From the IMG/VR virus record IMGVR_UViG_3300046535_000659, positions 1-40,657 of that record: a stretch of DNA of 40,657 bases; one strand, given 5' to 3'. A program made the position numbers and the translations under genes. The DNA is from a virus. The notes under the pieces were generated by a model, which was given only the letters and a program-made list of their open reading frames with translations, was not told the origin of the DNA and made no database searches. Shown here piece after piece: positions 13,553-20,488 of the stretch. How positions within the stretch are numbered: position 1 is the stretch's first letter; every line of letters begins with the position of its first letter.

Positions 13553-13749
13553 ATCTGGTCCTTCGACTGGCGTTGTGCCTCGTGTTTGGCGGGCTCGGAT
13601 GCGGCTCGTGCGCAGTGAGGGCAAACAGAGGACGCCTTGACTGCCGCCGCTGCATCGTGGGCAGCCATGCCAAGCTCGACATCCGTGAGGTCGTTGCGTA
13701 GATAGGGGAGCAGCGCTCGCCCGACCGCGATGATCTGTTCTTGCGTCAT
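13549..13749 (-). CDS. Hypothetical protein with a single CxxC (66 aa)
   Basis: The ATG at 13749 directly follows the upstream stop; a GTG at 13767 is an alternative. Contains ALLPYLRNDLTDVELGMAAH and a C-terminal CPHC pair. Too short for a full zinc ribbon on its own. Function unknown. Confidence 0.55.
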   Translation of the reverse strand: MTQEQIIAVGRALLPYLRNDLTDVELGMAAHDAAAAVKASSVCPHCARAASEPAKHEAQRQSKDQI

Positions 13750-13750
13750 C

Positions 13751-14002
13751 TCAGTGAACTCGCACAACGCGCTTGGCCAATTGGAGCGCGGTCTTCGTCG
13801 GGCGATAATCTCCGACGACGCCGTGGATCATCCGAAGCTCGGCGCAGATCATCCAAATCGGCTCGCCAGCATCGAATGCCTGCTCAATGCGGCGAGCCTT
13901 TGAGCGCATGAATTCGAGGGGAAGGCAGCACTCGACGCTGACCGCCTGCAAGTAAACCGAGTAGGAGACCGTCTGGTTGGCTGGAACGTGGAAGCTGCTC
14001 AT
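13751..14002 (-). CDS. First gene of the leftward early operon (83 aa)
   Basis: GAGGGG precedes ATG 14002. The central region RSKARRIEQAFDAGEPIWMI followed by CAELRMIHGVVGDYRP looks helical with a possible helix-turn-helix near residues 38-62, so it may be a Cro- or anti-repressor-like early protein. As the first gene after the divergent promoter it is expected to be made first. Assignment tentative. Confidence 0.55.
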   Translation of the reverse strand: MSSFHVPANQTVSYSVYLQAVSVECCLPLEFMRSKARRIEQAFDAGEPIWMICAELRMIHGVVGDYRPTKTALQLAKRVVRVH

Positions 14003-14053
14003 ATCGGTATCCCCTCATCTCGGTGTCGGCTGCTGCCGGGGTTCGATGAGAGG

Positions 14054-14082
14054 ACATTACGCGCGCCGCAAAACAGTGTCAA
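14054..14082 (-). promoter_or_regulatory. Leftward early promoter
   Basis: On the minus strand a perfect TTGACA (14077-14082) stands 17 bases from TAATGT (14054-14059). A second TTGACG sits seven bases further upstream (14084-14089). This promoter would drive about 7.4 kb of leftward genes from 14002 to 6609. CGCAAAA repeats at 14067-14073 and 14112-14118 are candidate operator half-sites. Confidence 0.6.
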
Positions 14083-14139
14083 GCGTCAAATCCGAAGAAA
14101 ATTGCATTCGGCGCAAAAATAAATAAATGGCTAGCGGTC

Positions 14140-14168
14140 TTGACGTCCCGTTGCGCAATATGTAACTG
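14140..14168 (+). promoter_or_regulatory. Rightward promoter for the repressor gene
   Basis: TTGACG (14140-14145) is the -35; possible -10 elements are TGTAAC (14161-14166, short spacer) or TAACTG (14163-14168, 17-base spacer). The palindrome TTGCGCAA (14151-14158) lies between. With the second choice, transcription would begin at about the A of ATG 14176. The -10 is weak, as expected for a controlled maintenance promoter. Confidence 0.4.
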
Positions 14169-14175
14169 TCGGAAT

Positions 14176-14403
14176 ATGGAACATCCGCTGCGCCGTTATC
14201 GCAAGGTCCAGGGCCTCTCACTCGGGGAACTGGCACAGCGATTGAACGTCAGCGTCGCCACGATCTCCCGCCTCGAAACCGGTAAACAGGGCGCTTCGTT
14301 GGCCCTGGCGGTCGCCATAGAACGCGAAACCGGTGTTCCGGCACATAAATTCGTGATAAAAAAATCCGTGGATTACGCGGAGGGAAGGCTGGCGGAAGCA
14401 TGA
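14176..14403 (+). CDS. XRE/Cro-CI family repressor (75 aa)
   Basis: Residues 8-60 are a textbook HTH_3 domain: LRRYRKVQGLSLGELAQRL, then VSVATISRLETGKQGAS, ending with ALAVAIERETGVPA. The protein lacks the RecA-sensitive protease domain of lambda CI and is of Cro or short-repressor size. It stands divergent from the leftward early operon over shared control DNA, so it most likely sets the lysis/lysogeny or early/late decision. ATG 14176 has only a weak GGA upstream. Confidence 0.85.
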   Translation: MEHPLRRYRKVQGLSLGELAQRLNVSVATISRLETGKQGASLALAVAIERETGVPAHKFVIKKSVDYAEGRLAEA

Positions 14404-14468
14404 CTTTCCAGCGCATCCTGCTCGCCTTCATGTTCGGCTTCATGTTTATGACCGCGTTCGGCATCTAA
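14400..14468 (+). CDS. Hydrophobic microprotein (22 aa)
   Basis: An ATGA overlap with the repressor stop opens a 22-codon frame that is almost wholly hydrophobic (ILLAFMFGFMFMTAFGI). Translational coupling to the repressor makes it plausible as a membrane peptide, but its small size leaves doubt. Confidence 0.4.
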   Translation: MTFQRILLAFMFGFMFMTAFGI

Positions 14469-14606
14469 ACCTAACGGCGGATCCAACCGCCGCGCGTGCC
14501 GTCTGTAAGTTGGGCTAAGCCTGGAGGGGCCAATCCCATCGCTGAGTTGGTTATCGTCGTTTCGATCCGGTGGGATCGGCGCGGCTGGTTAGTGCGTCCC
14601 GAATTC

Positions 14607-14630
14607 GCAATGTACGGTATCGAACATTGC
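14607..14630 (+). promoter_or_regulatory. Inverted repeat just upstream of an early gene
   Basis: GCAATGT (14607-14613) and ACATTGC (14624-14630) are perfect 7-bp arms 10 bases apart, ending four bases before the AAGGAG of the 14648 gene. It may be an operator or a leader hairpin. The rest of the 14469-14647 gap holds only a short GC inverted repeat (CGGCGG...CCGCCG near 14475-14492). Confidence 0.4.
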
Positions 14631-14647
14631 CCCAAGGAGACGAGCGC

Positions 14648-14809
14648 ATGCCTCTCATCCTCACTGATCGCAGACACATATCCGCTGGCGACATTATCCG
14701 CCTGATGCGGAGGGGCTTCAACACCTTAGCCATCGCCGAGATGCACGGCGTCGAGGAATACGTCATCTGGAACATCCTCGCCCTGTCCGATGGAGAGGTT
14801 AAGTCATGA
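14648..14809 (+). CDS. Small HTH-like protein (53 aa)
   Basis: AAGGAG precedes ATG 14648. The segment AGDIIRLMRRGFNTLAIAEM followed by HGVEEYVIWNILA reads as a helix-turn-helix of the short phage type. Probably a small DNA-binding regulator. Coupled to the next gene by ATGA. Confidence 0.6.
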   Translation: MPLILTDRRHISAGDIIRLMRRGFNTLAIAEMHGVEEYVIWNILALSDGEVKS

Positions 14810-15033
14810 CAAAGCCGAAAGCGCTTTCGGCTTACCAAGCCAACCGGGCCGGCGACTGCATGACCCGGTATTGGGACCATGTGCAGATGATGGTCCACGC
14901 GTCAGCGGAAGACCTCATCCGAGTCTACGGGCCGAATTGCTTTAAGCCCTTCGACCTGCACATCCCGCCCGATTACATTGTCTTCATGAAGGGCGGCCCC
15001 AATCCTTTCATTCACACCCCGGTGTCGCCATGA
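14806..15033 (+). CDS. Hypothetical protein (75 aa)
   Basis: Mixed composition, with KPFDLHIPPDYIVFMKGGPN in the C-terminal half. No domain recognised. ATGA overlaps couple it to both neighbours. Confidence 0.6.
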   Translation: MTKPKALSAYQANRAGDCMTRYWDHVQMMVHASAEDLIRVYGPNCFKPFDLHIPPDYIVFMKGGPNPFIHTPVSP

Positions 15034-15212
15034 CGGCCGTCAACAAACGCCTGCGTCCCGAGGTCGTGGTCACCATGCGTCGACTGCGCTCCCAAGGCGC
15101 CCTGATCACCGAGATCTCGCGAGCTACCCATGTCTCCCGCGGCGCCGTCCATCGTTATTGCCGCGGCTGGCACCCTGACGAGAAGCCGGGATTGCCGCCT
15201 CTGCCTGTGTAG
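15030..15212 (+). CDS. Small HTH DNA-binding protein (60 aa)
   Basis: Residues 12-46 (VVVTMRRLRSQGALITEISR, then ATHVSRGAVHRYCRG) form a resolvase-like helix-turn-helix with a basic recognition helix. Likely a transcriptional regulator of the early genes. The 112 bases from 15213 to 15324 hold no further gene that I can support. Confidence 0.65.
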   Translation: MTAVNKRLRPEVVVTMRRLRSQGALITEISRATHVSRGAVHRYCRGWHPDEKPGLPPLPV

Positions 15213-15324
15213 AAAATGCCGCCTGGGCAGACCCACCACGATCGTCCAGGCGACACTCCCAAGAGGCACGAACATAACGCTTTCCTCCCTGTGTTGTCGC
15301 GTAAAAGCACAGAGGATTGCCCAA

Positions 15325-15813
15325 ATGTGGACAAAAGATAAAAGGCCGTCGAAAATGATTGTCACCGCGGATGACATGGAGGGGCGCGCCCGGCCTATTG
15401 CGCGTGCCCTCGTCGAGCACCATGAGCGGATGACTGGCTCTCGAATGGCCGCTTACGAGGGCGTCGCGAACTGGGTCGGCGTCTCGTCATCATGGCTGCG
15501 CAAGCTGATCGGTCGTCAAGACCACATCGCCCTTCACGCTCACGAATACTCAAACCTGGTCTCCGTCTATCGCTCGATATGTGAACGCATCGAGAAGGCG
15601 GGGAAACACGAACAAGCCAAAGCAGCATTGATACGCGGGGTGACTACAGATGCGATTGTTGCAAGCCACTTGGGCATGGCTTTGCGCCTTACTCAGTCGG
15701 ATGCGAGCGGAACGGAAAAAGTAGTTCTGATGATGAAGGTTCCGGATGATCCGGCATTTCGCAGCCGGCTTCTGGATTTCGGGATCTCTGAAACGTCGGG
15801 GCGCAAGGCATGA
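15325..15813 (+). CDS. Hypothetical DNA-binding-like protein (162 aa)
   Basis: AGAGGA lies upstream of ATG 15325; ATG 15355 is an alternative. The middle (about residues 36-60) contains AYEGVANWVGVSSSWLRKLI, a helix-turn-helix-like stretch, followed by RQDHIALHAHEYSNLVSVYR. I cannot name the family. Upstream extension of the frame would overlap the previous gene heavily and is not preferred. Confidence 0.6.
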   Translation: MWTKDKRPSKMIVTADDMEGRARPIARALVEHHERMTGSRMAAYEGVANWVGVSSSWLRKLIGRQDHIALHAHEYSNLVSVYRSICERIEKAGKHEQAKAALIRGVTTDAIVASHLGMALRLTQSDASGTEKVVLMMKVPDDPAFRSRLLDFGISETSGRKA

Positions 15814-15911
15814 TGCTCATCATCCACATCGTCGAATGGATTTGCATTTTCTGGCTGGTCCTCGTCGAGGTAGCCCTTGAGCATCTCCTGCGCCAGGAGC
15901 GGCAGAAGTGA
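15810..15911 (+). CDS. Membrane microprotein (33 aa)
   Basis: Starts in an ATGA overlap. Residues 3-24 (LIIHIVEWICIFWLVLVEVA) form one membrane helix, followed by a basic tail (LLRQERQK) expected to face the cytoplasm. Function unknown. Confidence 0.5.
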   Translation: MMLIIHIVEWICIFWLVLVEVALEHLLRQERQK

Positions 15912-16075
15912 GCCTCGAGGTTTATGCCGCGGCGCTGGTGGCCGTCATGCTGATTGCATGCGCAATCGCTCCATGGGTCATGCGCAATAAGCGCGTACCC
16001 GAGGTCGAGCCATACGAGCGTGAGCTAGAGCCGGACAAAAAGCCGTGGCGGCGCACCACGGTGGATGTCGAGTGA
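15908..16075 (+). CDS. Membrane-anchored small protein (55 aa)
   Basis: GTG start overlaps the previous stop (GTGA). An N-terminal helix (VYAAALVAVMLIACAIAPWV) is followed by a charged tail. No ATG alternative in a good position. Function unknown. Confidence 0.5.
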   Translation: MSLEVYAAALVAVMLIACAIAPWVMRNKRVPEVEPYERELEPDKKPWRRTTVDVE

Positions 16076-16437
16076 TGGCTCGCGCGCAACCCGAGGCGGC
16101 TATCCAGCGCTCCGTGCTGGAATACCTTGCGAGTGTCGCCCCTCAGCTCGTCGTCTACGCCAATCCGAATGCGTCGAGGCGCACTGCCTCGGGCCGAGCA
16201 TCCAATGCCGTCCCTGGGCTGCGCAAGGGCGTCCATGACCTCACCATCCTCTCCCATAGGCGTGTCCATTACGTCGAGGTCAAGGCACCGAAGGGCAAGA
16301 TGACGCCCGAGCAATGCGAGTTCGCCGATGCGCTCGATCGGCTGTCCATCTCTTGGTGGGTGGTCCGGTCTATCGACGACATGCGTGAGGCTCTGAAATG
16401 GTGGGGCCTCGAAACACGGGAACGGGCGGCCTCATGA
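16075..16437 (+). CDS. VRR-NUC domain nuclease (120 aa)
   Basis: ATG 16075 overlaps the upstream stop. The protein has the compact VRR-NUC fold signature: EAAIQRSVLEYLA, then GLRKGVHDLTIL with the catalytic Asp, VHYVEVKAPKGKMTPEQ with E-x-K, and a final SWWVVRSIDDM helix. Stand-alone VRR-NUC proteins in phages cut branched DNA, acting as Holliday-junction-type nucleases. It would serve recombination or packaging here. Confidence 0.8.
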   Translation: MARAQPEAAIQRSVLEYLASVAPQLVVYANPNASRRTASGRASNAVPGLRKGVHDLTILSHRRVHYVEVKAPKGKMTPEQCEFADALDRLSISWWVVRSIDDMREALKWWGLETRERAAS

Positions 16438-16994
16438 ACAATTTCAAAGCCGCCGAATGGTCGCAGGAGCGTATCAAGATGCTCACGGATCTATGCGCCG
16501 AGGGGCTGTCCTCGGGCGAGATCGCCTCTCGGCTCGGCGTCACTCGTAACAGTGTCATCGGGCAGTCCTCGCGCCGTGGCCTGACGCTGTCCTTCACGCG
16601 AGGGTCGAAGCCTAAAGCACCCCCGGCTGAGCCACGGCAATCTCGCACAATCGCGCCGAGCGAACCTCGCACAATCGCGCACGTTATTGCTCCAACTGCG
16701 CATATTAATCATGCAACGATTACCGCAGTTAGCGTTAATGATTATCTAGCGACAAGCCGCCCATGCACGCTAATGCAGCTCTCCGCTACGCGCTGCCGCT
16801 GGCCCTATGGCGATCCTAAGAAGCCCGGCTTCCACTATTGCGGCGGCGCGAAGGAGCCGGAGCGTTCCTATTGCCCCACGCACATCAAATTAGCTCATCG
16901 TGAGCCCCTGCCATACCTGCAGCACGGGCCGACGACACGCACGCCGCCTCACATGCCTGGCACATCGCGAATTCTCGAAAGCGAGGACGCATGA
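16434..16994 (+). CDS. gcrA: GcrA-family cell-cycle transcription regulator homologue
   Basis: The 186-residue protein shows both conserved ends of alphaproteobacterial GcrA: an N-terminal helix-turn-helix (residues 9-50, WSQERIKML to VTRNSVIGQSSRRGL) that reads DNA, and the C-terminal Cys/His region (111-155: CTLMQLSATRCRWP, GDPKKPGFHYCGG, SYCPTHIKLAH) that binds sigma70. In Caulobacter GcrA promotes open complex formation at promoters with methylated GANTC. A phage copy could redirect host RNA polymerase. It overlaps the nuclease upstream and the methyltransferase downstream by four bases each, so it is translated together with a DNA methyltransferase. Confidence 0.9.
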   Translation: MNNFKAAEWSQERIKMLTDLCAEGLSSGEIASRLGVTRNSVIGQSSRRGLTLSFTRGSKPKAPPAEPRQSRTIAPSEPRTIAHVIAPTAHINHATITAVSVNDYLATSRPCTLMQLSATRCRWPYGDPKKPGFHYCGGAKEPERSYCPTHIKLAHREPLPYLQHGPTTRTPPHMPGTSRILESEDA

Positions 16995-17671
16995 GCCATC
17001 GGGTCGAGCATTTGGCCGAAGGCGTGACGCTTTATCTCGGCGATTGCCGCGACGTGCTGCCCATGCTCGACAAGGTCGATGCAGTCGTGACCGATCCGCC
17101 TTATGGTCTTGGCGCATTGTGGGGTGTCGGTGGCGATGGTGCGTGGCCTCTTAGAGATAGAGATATGAAAGACGGCGCTTGGGACATGGCAACCTGCGAA
17201 GACGCGCTGCGTCAAGCCATGGCTCTAGTGCCAGCGTCAATCGTGTGGGGCGGAAACTACTATGAACTGCCTCCTTCTCGGGCTTGGTTGCTTTGGGACA
17301 AAATGCAGGAACACTCGACAGCCCATGCCGAAATGGCCTGGACTAATTTGGATTTTCCAGTACGCATCTTTCGATATGCCCGCGCGCAGCTCGCCAGCGA
17401 GGGCAAGGAGCACCCGACACAGAAGCCGCTGCCTCTGATAAAGTGGTGCATTGAGAAGCTTCCCGCTTCATTCCGCACCATCCTCGACCCCTTCATGGGC
17501 TCCGGCACCACCGGCGTTGCCGCCGTCAAGCTTGGCCGCCGCTTCATCGGAATTGAGATCGAGCCCAAGTATTTCGACATCGCCTGCCGGCGCATATCGG
17601 ATGCCTTGGCGCGCCCCGATCTGTTCATCGAGCCTCCCGCACCCAAGCCCAAGCAGGAGGCATTTCTATGA
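16991..17671 (+). CDS. Beta-class DNA methyltransferase (adenine-N6 or cytosine-N4)
   Basis: The motif order is DPPY (35-38, catalytic) first and DPFMGSGTTG (about 166, AdoMet site) later, which marks the beta class that includes CcrM. LYLGDCRDVLP precedes the catalytic motif and GIEIEPKYFDIA follows the AdoMet site. At 226 residues it lacks the extra C-terminal domain of CcrM. The specificity cannot be read from sequence; translational coupling to a GcrA homologue makes GANTC a tempting guess. It could equally protect phage DNA against restriction. Confidence 0.9.
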   Translation: MSHRVEHLAEGVTLYLGDCRDVLPMLDKVDAVVTDPPYGLGALWGVGGDGAWPLRDRDMKDGAWDMATCEDALRQAMALVPASIVWGGNYYELPPSRAWLLWDKMQEHSTAHAEMAWTNLDFPVRIFRYARAQLASEGKEHPTQKPLPLIKWCIEKLPASFRTILDPFMGSGTTGVAAVKLGRRFIGIEIEPKYFDIACRRISDALARPDLFIEPPAPKPKQEAFL

Positions 17672-17886
17672 GCACAGCCGAGGTCAGGCGACGCTACAAG
17701 CGCGAGGTTGCCGCAGCGCAGCAGCTATTCGATCCGCCCGTCCTCCCGCCAGCCATGCAGATGGAAGAATGGCAACTCGACATGCGATGTGATCGATGCC
17801 GTGTCCCATCATCCTGCTTGTATAAGCAGCCTGATGGGAGCCGCGTCAGAAGATGTGAGAGATGTGAGGAGGCGAAGCTAACGTGA
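17668..17886 (+). CDS. Zinc-binding hypothetical protein (72 aa)
   Basis: Two Cys pairs, CDRC (41-44) and CERC (63-66), make a small zinc ribbon at the C-terminus after a basic N-terminus. It overlaps the methyltransferase by four bases and the next GTG start likewise. Possibly a nucleic-acid-binding accessory. Confidence 0.65.
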   Translation: MSTAEVRRRYKREVAAAQQLFDPPVLPPAMQMEEWQLDMRCDRCRVPSSCLYKQPDGSRVRRCERCEEAKLT

Positions 17887-18581
17887 GCCTTTCATCCGTC
17901 ATCGACTCCATGCTGGCGTCAGGATGCACACGCGAGCAGATCGCCGCCGTGGTGAAGGCTGACGAGGCCGAGCGGGCCACAGTAGAGGCTACTCGCCTTG
18001 AGGCCAAGAGACTATCGGGGGCAGCGAGACAGAGGAAGAAAAGGGAGCGAGATAGGGCAGATGTAACGCACGTAACGCGTGACATGCCGTTACCTGCCGT
18101 TACGGAGCGTGACGAGCGTGACATGCATTCCGTCCCTCCCCCTGCCCCCCCACACCCCCCCTTATATCCCCCACCTTCCGAAGCTAACGCTTCGGACGGC
18201 GAGCCGCCGTCGAGCTACCCGGCCGACCCTGTCGAAAGGCTCTGGGCCGAAGGCATCGATGCGATGCTGGCTATGGGAGCGACGCGCAAGGACGCAGGTT
18301 CGAATATCGGCCGGTGGATGCGCGACACCGGCAACGATGCCGTGGGTGTCCTCTCGGCGATCATTCGCGCCCGCGCCCATGGCACCGGAGATCCGATACC
18401 GCTCGTTTCTCGAATTCTAAAGCCGATCCAAGGAAATGGGAGATCGAATGATGACCGAACCTCACGATCCGTCATTGCCGCCGCTGACCGGCTCATTGAT
18501 GCCGGCATCACTTTCGGCCCCAAGCCAGTCCTTGCAGCGTGCCCGACTGCTACTCGCCTGTTATCGCAGAGGCGAGGCTGA
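17883..18581 (+). CDS. Putative replication initiator-like protein (232 aa)
   Basis: GTG start in a GTGA overlap. N-terminal helices (SSVIDSMLASGCTREQIAAV) lead to a basic charged stretch, a Pro-rich linker (about residues 80-105) and a globular C-terminal half with LWAEGIDAMLAMGATRKDA. The architecture (DNA-binding end, linker, second domain) and its coupling to the next gene resemble phage replication initiator/helicase-loader pairs such as lambda O/P, but I cannot match a family. A repeat cluster inside the gene at 18063-18126 supports the idea. The last 134 bases overlap the next gene. Confidence 0.45.
   Translation: MSLSSVIDSMLASGCTREQIAAVVKADEAERATVEATRLEAKRLSGAARQRKKRERDRADVTHVTRDMPLPAVTERDERDMHSVPPPAPPHPPLYPPPSEANASDGEPPSSYPADPVERLWAEGIDAMLAMGATRKDAGSNIGRWMRDTGNDAVGVLSAIIRARAHGTGDPIPLVSRILKPIQGNGRSNDDRTSRSVIAAADRLIDAGITFGPKPVLAACPTATRLLSQRRG
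18063..18126. repeat. Iteron-like repeat cluster, candidate replication origin
   Basis: Within 64 bases: GTAACGC at 18063 and 18072; its inverse in TGCCGTTAC at 18085 and 18095; and GCGTGAC at 18077, 18107 and 18116, two of them extended to GCGTGACATGC. The GTAACG units point right, right, left, left. The cluster is followed by a C-rich tract and a perfect 8-bp hairpin (18177-18196). Lambda-type origins lie in the same position inside the initiator gene. Repeated codons (GTA ACG, CGT GAC) are the alternative explanation. Confidence 0.5.
18177..18196 (+). repeat. Perfect 8-bp hairpin inside coding sequence
   Basis: TCCGAAGC-taac-GCTTCGGA has no mismatches and a four-base loop. It follows a 50-base pyrimidine-rich, C-dominated tract within the putative replication gene. 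Confidence 0.5.
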
Positions 18582-19056
18582 AGACCCGGAAACCTATGTT
18601 GCCGCAGTCGCGGCGCTCCTCGACGGCTATCCCGAGGACGTTCGAGCCTTCGTCGCCGACCCCCGCACAGGCATCGCCGGCAAGGTCAAGTTCCTGCCAA
18701 CGTTGAGCGAGGTACGAGACGCCTGCGAGGCCGCGATGGAGCCTCGTCGGCAAGCCGAGCGCCGGGGGGCTGAATTCGAGCGTCGGCAGAAGATCCTCGA
18801 CGAGCGTTGGCAATGGCAAGCCGATCAGGCCGCGGCCCGTGAGCAGGACGTGAGGCGGCTCGAGGAATGCGCGGCTGAACTGCGATCGCGCGGCGATCCT
18901 CAAAGGCGCGTGCCCAACACGATGACCCGCGAGCAGGCTGAAGCCAAGCTTGAGGCGGCGATCTTGTCGGCCCGAGAGCCGCTGAGCCCGAAGCTAGCCG
19001 CCGACATCAAGCGGCTGATGGCACTGCCGAGTTCTCGCGTCGAGGGGCACGGCTGA
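18448..19056 (+). CDS. Hypothetical replication-associated protein (202 aa)
   Basis: GGGAG before ATG 18448 decides the start (18451 is equally possible; 18436 has no spaced site). The first half contains ARLLLACYRRGEAEDPETYV and VKFLPTLSEVRDACEAAMEP, the second half is a long charged helix (ERRQKILDERWQWQADQAAA). Proteins with this layout follow replication initiators in several phages and may be helicase loaders, though no ATPase motif is present. It overlaps the previous gene by 134 bases in another frame. Confidence 0.5.
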   Translation: MMTEPHDPSLPPLTGSLMPASLSAPSQSLQRARLLLACYRRGEAEDPETYVAAVAALLDGYPEDVRAFVADPRTGIAGKVKFLPTLSEVRDACEAAMEPRRQAERRGAEFERRQKILDERWQWQADQAAAREQDVRRLEECAAELRSRGDPQRRVPNTMTREQAEAKLEAAILSAREPLSPKLAADIKRLMALPSSRVEGHG

Positions 19057-19277
19057 TGAGGCAATGCATCAATTGTTGGTTCTTCAGGCCTGATCCCGAT
19101 CATGACGAGGAACGGGCAAAGGGCGACATGGGCAATGGTGAATGCCGCCGACACGCTCCTCAGATCATCACCGCTCGTGATTATCGCAGCGATGAAGTTG
19201 AGGAAGCACTCACCGAATGGCGCTGGCCGATAACGGCGGACGAAGAGTGGTGCGGTGAATTCGAGGCCAAGCCTTGA
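19056..19277 (+). CDS. Cys-rich small protein (73 aa)
   Basis: TGATG overlap start. CINC (4-7), ECRRHAP (about 29-35) and WCGEF (65-69) form a spaced set of Cys/His that suggests a metal site. I recognise the pattern from many phages, function unknown. Confidence 0.65.
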   Translation: MRQCINCWFFRPDPDHDEERAKGDMGNGECRRHAPQIITARDYRSDEVEEALTEWRWPITADEEWCGEFEAKP

Positions 19278-19888
19278 GTAGGGCTGGTCGCAGACGCGCT
19301 GTTCTCGCAAGGCGAGAGGCCAATGGCCAGCGCCAGCGTGAATCACGATATGAGCAACAACTCGAAAAGCGAGATAAAATAATGGGCGTTGTCCTATCGC
19401 AGCCGCATCGTCGGGGGGAAACCTCGCATCTCGCCGGCTTCGTCCTCGGTCGACTTCTGCTCACCAAGCAGATCACCCCGGAGCAATTCTCGGCCGGCGA
19501 GCGCTATGGTCAATTAGCCGCCCGGCACATGCGCGACGTGCTGGGCGCCAGCTTTCGCTGGCCCGCGGCATCGATAGCAGGGCGCATTGGAGGGCGTGAT
19601 CTGGGGCCTGATCCCGATCCCGACGTCACGATCGAGATCGAGCGCCAATGGTCCGACGCCATGAATTGCCTCGCCGACTACGGCCTGTTGCGGACCGGCG
19701 TTACAGCGCTCGCCCGAACCTGTCTCATGGATTTAGACCCCCTAGACGACGACGATCTTGCCTGTGGGCGACGTGCGATGGAGGTTTTACACAGGCTTTG
19801 GGCCGTCGAACCACGTAGGCGGTTGACGCCTCGTCCGAATTATGCGAGTGAGAAATTCATCGTCCCCGCTTTGTGTCGAGAGGGGTGA
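19274..19888 (+). CDS. Hypothetical protein (204 aa, TTG start or shorter)
   Basis: The start is TTG in a TTGA overlap with the previous stop; an ATG at 19382 would give 168 residues and leave a 104-base gap. The region QITPEQFSAGERYGQLAARH is typical of phage proteins sitting before the terminase. The acidic run DLDPLDDDDL and helical C-terminus follow. It may correspond to the late regulator position of other phages, but no motif proves it. Confidence 0.55.
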   Translation: MSRAGRRRAVLARREANGQRQRESRYEQQLEKRDKIMGVVLSQPHRRGETSHLAGFVLGRLLLTKQITPEQFSAGERYGQLAARHMRDVLGASFRWPAASIAGRIGGRDLGPDPDPDVTIEIERQWSDAMNCLADYGLLRTGVTALARTCLMDLDPLDDDDLACGRRAMEVLHRLWAVEPRRRLTPRPNYASEKFIVPALCREG

Positions 19889-20021
19889 TCGCAAGCCATT
19901 GGCCGGGTATTTCGACTGAATCTCGGGGGCGGACAGTAACCGCCTTGCATGCGCTTCCATTTCGAGGCGTCAACGCGGTCCCGGCAACACCGACATTAGC
20001 CGCGAATGCTCGGAAGCCCCC

Positions 20022-20177
20022 ATGCAGATCCTTCATGACATCCTAACGTCAGTTCAAGGCTTCGCGGTTCAAATCATCAGCTTGGTGATTGTCTGGGTGA
20101 TTGCCAGCAAGATTCTCAATGGGGGAGGATTGAGGTCGAGGGGGCGTTGGACCTTTCCAAAGAAGCGCCGCTGGTGA
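20022..20177 (+). CDS. Membrane microprotein (51 aa)
   Basis: Residues 10-32 (VQGFAVQIISLVIVWVIASK) form a membrane helix with a strongly basic tail (RSRGRWTFPKKRRW). The stop overlaps the next ATG. The gap before it, 19889-20021, shows nothing I can support. Confidence 0.5.
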   Translation: MQILHDILTSVQGFAVQIISLVIVWVIASKILNGGGLRSRGRWTFPKKRRW

Positions 20178-20488
20178 TGGGGGCTCCTCTCGACCTGACT
20201 GGCAAGTTATTCGGTCGGCTCACGGCGCTGAGCCTCGTGCCGCGTGAATTTGGCAAGCCGCGTCGCTGGCTTTGCGCGTGCTCGTGCGGAGCGAGCGTCG
20301 TGGTTGCCGCGAGAAACTTGCGCGGCGGGGACAGTAAGTCTTGCGGGTGTTTTCATAGGGATGTTACCAGAAACGCCGCCCGGCGCAGATATGGCTCAGA
20401 CCGTAGATGGGGGGCTGGCGGCCTTGCCTATGTGATGGATAGCGAGTTCGACGATGGGTTCTACCCTCAGAAAGTAGATGAAAGTTAG
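20177..20488 (+). CDS. Zinc-finger-like phage protein related to homing endonuclease N-termini (103 aa)
   Basis: ATG 20177 overlaps the upstream stop. LTGKLFGRLTALS, then WLCACSCGASVVV, RNLRGGDSKSCGC matches the small Cys-bearing module often found at the N-terminus of phage HNH/AP2 endonucleases. No HNH or AP2 part follows here, so it is a free-standing binding module or a shortened endonuclease. Confidence 0.65.
   Translation: MGAPLDLTGKLFGRLTALSLVPREFGKPRRWLCACSCGASVVVAARNLRGGDSKSCGCFHRDVTRNAARRRYGSDRRWGAGGLAYVMDSEFDDGFYPQKVDES

Noticed and set aside
18290-18310. tRNA T-arm-like GGTTCGAAT
   Set aside because: Lies in coding sequence and no acceptor or anticodon arms can be folded around it; no tRNA found in the window.
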